A stretch of DNA of 64,000 nucleotides from contig NC_061869.1 of assembly GCF_907164915.1 (NCBI RefSeq), forward strand, positions 22,545,125 to 22,609,124, read 5' to 3'. Below are positions 58,111 through 64,000 of the stretch, piece by piece. The notes beneath the pieces were generated by a model. It saw only the letters and a program-made list of their open reading frames with translations, was not told where the DNA came from and searched no databases. The first letter of the stretch is position 1. Each line of letters starts with the position of its first letter. Source of the DNA: Impatiens glandulifera (lineage: Eukaryota; Streptophyta; Magnoliopsida; Ericales; Balsaminaceae). A program made the translations under genes and the position numbers.

Positions 58111-58870
58111 GAGTTAGAGATGATAAGCCTATAAATCTGTTAGTACGAACACTCACTACACGTTATTAACGGATTTGGGTCGGTCCTTAACGGTTCGTGT
58201 TTTTTTCGTGTCGTGCCTTTTTCGTGTTTGTTAACGGGTCGTGTACGAGTTACTATTGTGTCTACCCGTTAGACATGATAATGACCCATTTCAATTATCG
58301 TGTCTAACGAATAACGGGCTACTCGTTACCCATGTTTGACCTGTTACCCGATTCCGACCCGTAAATAATCCGTCCCTTTTCAAACATCCAAGTCAACTCC
58401 TTTCTTCATTCTCCCTCCTCAAACTCGACCTTTCCACACCTAATCTCACGACCCCAACTCGAGATCGACATTCTAGCCATAGGAAAGACTCTCAACTTGT
58501 TTTCTCTCCTAAAAATCTAACTCGACCAGCAAGGAAAATATTAAGAAATCATTTCTTTAGTTCTGTTTTCTTTTATAATAATTATTCGCTTATTTTCACT
58601 AAATTTGTGTTAACTAGTGAATTCGTGTTAACGGGTAATCGTGTTCTTACCGCTTGTGTACCTGTAATTAAATAAATTTTAGGTCTTTTGTGTCAAATCT
58701 TGTTGTGTAAACGTGTTCACTCAAAGTTAATTTCGTGTATAACACAACCCGTTAATACGTTTAATACGTTGTTCGTGTTTGGGTTAAAATGGTAGATACG
58801 ATAAGTTTAATGGGTCGGGTTGACCTAATGGATCGTGTACCAAGAAGTACACGACCCGGTTATCCCATAT
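58110..58870. mobile_element. acgacccg/cgggtcgt-rich foldback-like element
   Basis: The left part has cgttattaacgg, gggtcggt, aacgggtcgtgtacgag and acccgttagaca. The right part has acaacccgttaata, gggtcgggttgacc and tacacgacccggtta. The cgggtcgtgt and acacgacccg words face each other across ~600 bp, as in common plant non-autonomous elements. Boundaries and target duplication are not defined; no protein. Confidence 0.45.
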
Positions 58871-59851
58871 TAGTCCCAAGTTTGGATTGTCTAGTCAGAA
58901 AAAAAAATATTTCTTTTTTATTTTACTTACTATATTTTATGTTATAATGAACGTGCAATAATTTTTGTTTTTTTTTATTAAAATTAATAAAATAAATAAG
59001 TCTTTGTTTAAATGATATACTAATGTTTATTAGGATCACATCTTCAAATCTTTTTCAAGTATTTTTTTATGGTGCCTTAGGTGGCCGACCCTAAACCTGA
59101 CATGAATAACATACAATGGTTAACAAAACAAATGGTTTACCCGTCCTTGAGCCGGGCCTTGCATGAATCAATTACAAATGGTTAAAATGGTTTCGTCTTT
59201 TAGGGAATCAAATACAAATATAGGGAATACACATGAATCAAATACAAATGGTTTCAATAAGGGTGTAAGTAGGTCAGATACAAATAGTTTCAATAAGAGC
59301 TCGCTTGATCTTGGTCTTTTGTTTGTTGAGTTTTGTTAAAAAAAAAAAAAAAAAAAAAGTCTGAAAGGGAGTAGTTATTTTGGTTTTAATTATTAAAATA
59401 TTTTTTATTTATTTAAAATTTAATATAAGTAATATGAGAGTATTTTAATATTTTAGTTAATTAAATATTTTATTTGATAGTTAAAAATTAAAATATGACG
59501 GTAGAATTTTAATTCAAATTAGAAGGATTGATTTTTTTTATGTTAGTTATTAATTAGATATTAATTTGATTACTTATTTAATTAATAAATAAATTAATTT
59601 ATCTTTAGATATTAATTATTTTAAATATTTTTATCAAACAAATTTCATTTTTTTCAAAATTATGGTCAATTTACTTATGGAGTTTAAATATTTACCTCTT
59701 TTTGTTTATTAGAAAAATAATTGTTATTATTTATACTAGGAATCCCAAAGTATTTTTAATCTCAAATGCCTTTGGATAATGTTAAGCAAATCAATATCAC
59801 CACTTAAAAAAAACAACTATTAAATATCATAATATTATTAATGAAAATAAT

Positions 59852-59944
<93 letters not shown>

Positions 59945-60789
59945 TTTTAAAACATATATATGTAGCCTTCTTTCAATTAACCCTAAACATTTTGGTATTG
60001 TTTTAATTTATAAGGAATGTATAATTCGAGTATTATTTTATGCTGATATTATTAAATTCTTAATAAAGAAATGAATTGAAAATGTTTTAATATTGAAGTT
60101 GTTAATCAAATAATTATATATATTAGTAGTTTTACTAATAATCATAATTACAAAACTAACTAATTATTTTTAAAATTAAATAGTAATTTTAAACTAACTA
60201 ATTAACCACTTGTTAACAAGTGTTAGTTATTTTATACAGTTATTAGGTATAAATAAAATAAAAATAGAGGGGACCTATAAAACTACAAAACTGTAGCTTT
60301 AAAATTTTATTGTATCTACACATCTAACTTGATACGGAAATTAGTTGTACTTATAATCACAAGATCTAATAATATGAATATCTGGATAGTGTTAAAAAAA
60401 ATTATAATACCTACATAACAACCATACTTACAAAAATGAAGTACAACTAACTTTTATTAACAATTTAATTAATTAACTTTTATTAACAATTTAATTAATA
60501 AAAAATTATTAAAGGAGAGAATGACGTTTTCAATCTCATTGGTTATTTCTCTCTTTTCTCTCAACTCACCATTTATTCCTTTTTAATCAGTGAAATAGTG
60601 ATACATAGTTCTATCCCCATCCCCGTTCCCTCTCCCAAATTCCCCTTATCACTCCTCTTAATTAAATTATAACTAAAAATAATTATATTTAATATCCCAT
60701 AAATCAAATAAAGAAGACTTACAAATTAAAATTATATAAATATAAACTCTAAATTTGAATATGAATTACTATAAAATAAAGTGTAAAAT
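58871..60789. other. AT-rich intergenic region before the tandem array
   Basis: No gene seen. Holds a poly-A run at about 59339-59358 and a long AT microsatellite. Confidence 0.5.
59856..59940. repeat. (AT)n microsatellite, ~42 units
   Basis: An uninterrupted AT dinucleotide run of about 85 bp. The true length may differ because such runs are hard to sequence. Confidence 0.97.
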
Positions 60790-60800
60790 TTAAAATATCA

Positions 60801-61420
60801 AAATTCTCTCGGTTTTTAGTTTGGACGGGGAACTTATTTGTGATTGGGTCTGCTGCGACTGCGGGAGTCACCACTACCGGCACCAGAACTTTATCAACTA
60901 CACCAAAACAGAGTCTTTGATTGTCGGCGTCAAAATATAATCCTATCGCATCATTCTGAATCAATTCCCGGTATTGGACAAAATCATTTCGCCAATTGGT
61001 TGTGAAAACGAAGCTTCCGGTCTTCCACTTCTTCAAGTTCAAGCCATATTCCTCCAGACTTTATCTACATAAAAAAACATTCATCCTCACTCCCTTCGAG
61101 TCCGAATTCCCGCAAATAGAGAAGTTTCCACTTTTTTTATTTGAATGAGAAGCCTCAAAGAGTCGTCTACATCGAACTGTTGAACAATTGTTTGGTAATT
61201 GTCCAATGGAGAATGGTGTTGTCTTTTTATTCAGGTCTCATAGCTCTCACAACTCTCTACTGAGGTTGGAACTAGACTGAGTGATAATCTGATTCTGAGT
61301 GGATCATCATCATTAGCTTCATCCCAACCTCCAAAGTTATTAATTATTTGACGGCTCCTCTCTCTTCTCACAACGCCATCTTTGATAATGTGAGCATAAC
61401 CGATATTTATTCTTCATGAA
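60801..61420 (-). pseudogene. B3-domain-like (DUF313-type) gene copy 1
   Basis: Two coding-like pieces on the minus strand. Upstream, about 61395-61260 encodes an N-terminal piece containing IINNFGGWDEANDDDPLRI and then RLSLSL, an EAR-like LxLxL motif; the frame meets a stop (YET-stop) soon after. Downstream, 61060-60800 encodes EEYGLNLKKWKTGSFVFTTN, WRNDFVQYRELIQNDAIGLY and LCFGVVDKV, matching the second half of a plant B3-like fold as in the DUF313/At1g05920-type group, which are DNA-binding proteins. The C-terminal exon is open in this copy. How the pieces splice is unclear, and no full ORF can be assembled, so it is probably a pseudogene. Confidence 0.55.
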
Positions 61421-61744
61421 TTTCTTATTTTTTTAAACTCACGATTTCTTCTTCCTTTACTTTTGACACATTTTCAAATAGAGAAAGAAACTCAATAGTT
61501 GTCATCTTATAACAAAAAGGATTTTTTTGAATGATTAGTTATAATATCATTTTTATCTTTTAATAATTAAAAGTTATGCAGAAGAATTGAATGATCAATC
61601 AGAGATGATGATATATAGATATATGATTTCTTCACTCTCTCTCAACCTTACCGTCATTAAATAAAATATCAAAAATGTATTTATACCCTAACCCATTTTC
61701 ATAATAGAAAACCCTAACCCATTTACTTAAAATTTATAATATCA

Positions 61745-62380
61745 AAATTCTCTCGGTTTCTAGTTTGGACGGGGCACTTAATTGTGCTTGGGTCTGTTAG
61801 ACTACGGGAGTCACCACCACCGACACCAGAACTTTATCAACTACATTGAAATAGAGTCTTCAATTGTCGGCGTAAAAATATAATCCTATCGCATCATTTT
61901 GAATCAATTCCCGACGTCGGACAAAATCATTTCGACAATTGGTTGTGAAAATGAAGCTTCCGGTCTTCCACTTGTTCAAATTCAAGCCATATTCCTCCGG
62001 ACTTTATCTACATAAAAAAACATTCATCCTCACTCCCTTCGAGTCCAAATCCCCGCAAACAGAGAAGTTTCCACTTATTTGATTTGAATGAGAAGCCTCA
62101 AAGAGTCGTCTACATCGAGCTGTTGAACAATTGTTTGGTAATTGTCCAATGGGGAATGGTCGTTGTCTTTTTATTCAGGTCTCATCGCTCTCATAACTCT
62201 CTACTGAGGTTAGAATCAGACTGAGTGATAATTTGATTATGAATGGATCATCATCATTAGCTTCATTCCAACCGCCAAAGTTATTAATTATTTGACGACT
62301 CCTATCTCTTCTCACGACACCATCGTTTGATAATGTGAGCATAACCGATATTTATTCTTCATGAATTTCTTCTTTTTTCA
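61745..62380 (-). pseudogene. B3-domain-like gene copy 2
   Basis: Same organisation as copy 1. The C-terminal segment has a stop inside FDADN-x-RL, where copy 1 has a CAA and copies 3 and 4 a CGA codon, and a further stop after VVVTPVV. The N-terminal segment keeps the FGGW and LSLSL features with substitutions. Confidence 0.6.
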
Positions 62381-62702
62381 AACTCACGATTTCTTCTTAC
62401 TTTACTTTTGACACATTTTCAAATAGTGAAAGAAACTCAATAGTTGCCATCTTATAACATAGAGGAATTTCTTGAATGATTAGTTATAATATCAATATTT
62501 ATCTTTTAGAAATTATAAGTTGTGCAGAAGAATTAAATGATCAGTCTGAGACTCTGAGATGATGATAAATATATAGATATATGATTTGTTCACTATCTCT
62601 CAGCCTTACCGTCATTAGAGAAAATACTAAAAATGTATTTATACCCTAACCCGTTTTCATAATAGAAAACCCTAACCCGTTTACTTAAAATTTAAAATAT
62701 TA

Positions 62703-63330
62703 AAATTCTCTCGGTTTCTAGTTTGGACAGGACACTTATTTGTGCTTGGGTCTGTACGACTACGGGAAACACCACCACCGGCACCAGAACTTTAACGACT
62801 ACACTGAAATAGTGTCTTCGACCGTCATCGTCAAAATATAATCCTATCACATCATTCTAAATCAATTCCTGGCGCCAGACAAAATCATTTCGCTAGTTGG
62901 TTGTGAAAACTAAGCTTCCAGTCTTCCACTTCTTCAAGTTCAAGCCATATTCCTCTGGACTTTATCTACATAAAAAAACATTCATCCTCATTCCCTTCGA
63001 GTCCAAATCCCCATAAATGGAGAAGTTTCCACTTTTTTGATTTGAATGAAAAGCCTCAAAGAGTCATCTACATCGAGCTATTGAACAATTGTTTGGTAAT
63101 TGTACAATGGGGAAGTGTCATGTTTTCTTATTCAGGTCTCAAGCTCTCATAACTCTTTACTGTGGTTAGAACCAAACTGAGTGATAATCTGATTACGAGT
63201 GGATCATCATCATTAGCTTCATCCCAACCGCCAAAGTTATTAATTATTTGACGGCTCCTCTCTCTTCTCATGACGCCATCGTTTGATAATGTGAGCATAA
63301 TCGATATTTCTTATTCATGGAATTATTTTT
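62703..63330 (-). pseudogene. B3-domain-like gene copy 3
   Basis: Same organisation; the C-terminal segment carries several amino-acid changes in the KKW...DAIGLYF region and 'cattcctcg/tggac' variants upstream. No complete ORF is apparent. Confidence 0.55.
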
Positions 63331-63652
63331 TTTTTCAAACTCACGATTTCTTCTTCCTTTACTTTGGACACATTTTCAAATAGAGAAAGAAACTCAATAG
63401 TTGTCATCCTATAACATAGAGGAATTGCTTGAAATATGAGTTATATTATCATTATTTATCTTTTAAAAATTATAAGTTGTACAAAAGATTTGAATGACCA
63501 GTCTGAGATGATGATAAATATATAGATATATGATCTGTTCACTCTCTCTCAACCTTACTGTCATTAGAGAAAATACCAAAAAATGTATTTATACCCCAAC
63601 CTATTTTCATAATAGAAAACCATAACCCGTTTACTTAAAATTAAAAATATCT

Positions 63653-64000
63653 AAATTCTCCTAGTTTCTAGTTTGGACGGGACGCTTATTTATGCTTGGG
63701 TCTGCTGCGACTACGGGAGTCACCACCACCGGCACCAGAACTTTATGAACTACACCGAAATAGAGTCTTCGATTGTCGGTGTCAAAATATAATCCTATCG
63801 CATCATTTGAATCAAATACCGGCATCAGACAAAATCATTTTGCCAATTGGTTGTGAAAATGAAGCTTTTGGTCTTCCACTTCTTCAAGTTCAAGCCATAT
63901 TCCTCCGGACTTTATCTACATAAAAAAAACATCCATCCTCACTCCCTTCGAGTCTGAATCCCCGCAAACAGAGAAATTTCCACTTTTTTTATTTGAATGA
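63653..64000 (-). pseudogene. B3-domain-like gene copy 4, cut by the window edge
   Basis: Only the C-terminal B3-like segment and part of the spacer are inside the window. A one-base loss near 63810 (catcatttgaatc versus catcattctgaatc) would shift the frame relative to copy 1. Confidence 0.5.

Larger units (their letters stand above)
60790..64000 (-). repeat. tandem array of ~950-bp units containing B3-like gene copies
   Basis: The point aaattctctcggttt (aaattctcctagttt in copy 4) occurs at 60801, 61745, 62703 and 63653, giving periods of 944, 958 and 950 bp. Three full units and a partial fourth are present, continuing beyond the window. Units are highly similar along their length with scattered substitutions and small indels. 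Each contains, on the minus strand, two gene-like segments. The array arose by tandem duplication of a gene-bearing segment. Confidence 0.95.

Noticed and set aside
63696..63923. 75-codon plus-strand frame
   Set aside because: It is the opposite strand of the B3-like segment in copy 4 and is not conserved as an ORF in the other units.

Overview
This is plant nuclear DNA, almost certainly from a eudicot. It is AT-rich, its genes are interrupted by short GT-AG introns, and the predicted proteins (RPT5, a TOPP-type PP1, MCTS1, a Deg/HtrA protease, a BTB/POZ protein, a B3-like array) have plant family features. It also carries plant-style Copia, Ty3/gypsy-like, MULE, PIF/Harbinger, hAT and Helitron elements. 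The species cannot be named from the sequence.

Layout. Five host genes have near-complete or partial gene models: the 3' end of an MCTS1-like translation factor gene (+, 1060-2491; its 5' exons lie left of the window); a four-exon PP1 catalytic subunit (+, 12101-13504) converging on a ten-exon 26S proteasome ATPase RPT5 (-, 14819-18152); an eleven-exon Deg/HtrA serine protease, probably mitochondrial (+, 51270-53453), just downstream of a tRNA-Gly(CCC); and a two-exon BTB/POZ protein (+, 56155-57742). A second, identical tRNA-Gly(CCC) lies at 21443. The right edge (about 60790-64000) is a tandem array, with a period of about 950 bp, of decayed B3-like genes on the minus strand that runs off the window.

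The rest is mostly mobile DNA. From left to right: a roughly 5 kb imperfect palindrome with accgag-type minisatellites (3830-8790) and a related minisatellite block (9540-10130); a Helitron 3' end with three ~315 bp internal repeats (to 19659); a truncated hAT (ZMYM1-like) remnant (20137-20854); a long-TIR foldback element (22186-26418) split by a 2.3 kb non-autonomous LTR element that encodes only gag (22234-24510, TSD GAATG); a non-coding LTR element (26920-30719); a Pack-MULE (31616-35413) with a near-perfect 9-bp TSD that carries a tRNA-Phe fragment, a two-exon segment of an unknown gene and a PsbP-domain gene fragment; a complete PIF/Harbinger element (36633-41106, TSD CAA); a decayed Copia element on the minus strand (41608-48560) flanked by an unusual ~152 bp duplication of its target; and smaller foldback/MITE-like elements at 54.4-55.2 kb and 58.1-58.9 kb.

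The host genes are unrelated housekeeping genes and do not form a pathway. The most noteworthy items are the Pack-MULE, the long target duplication at the Copia insertion, the tRNA-Gly duplication that seems to have carried part of the protease gene with it, the tandem B3-like array with an EAR-like motif, and the nested gag-only element. I found no convincing wholly new system.
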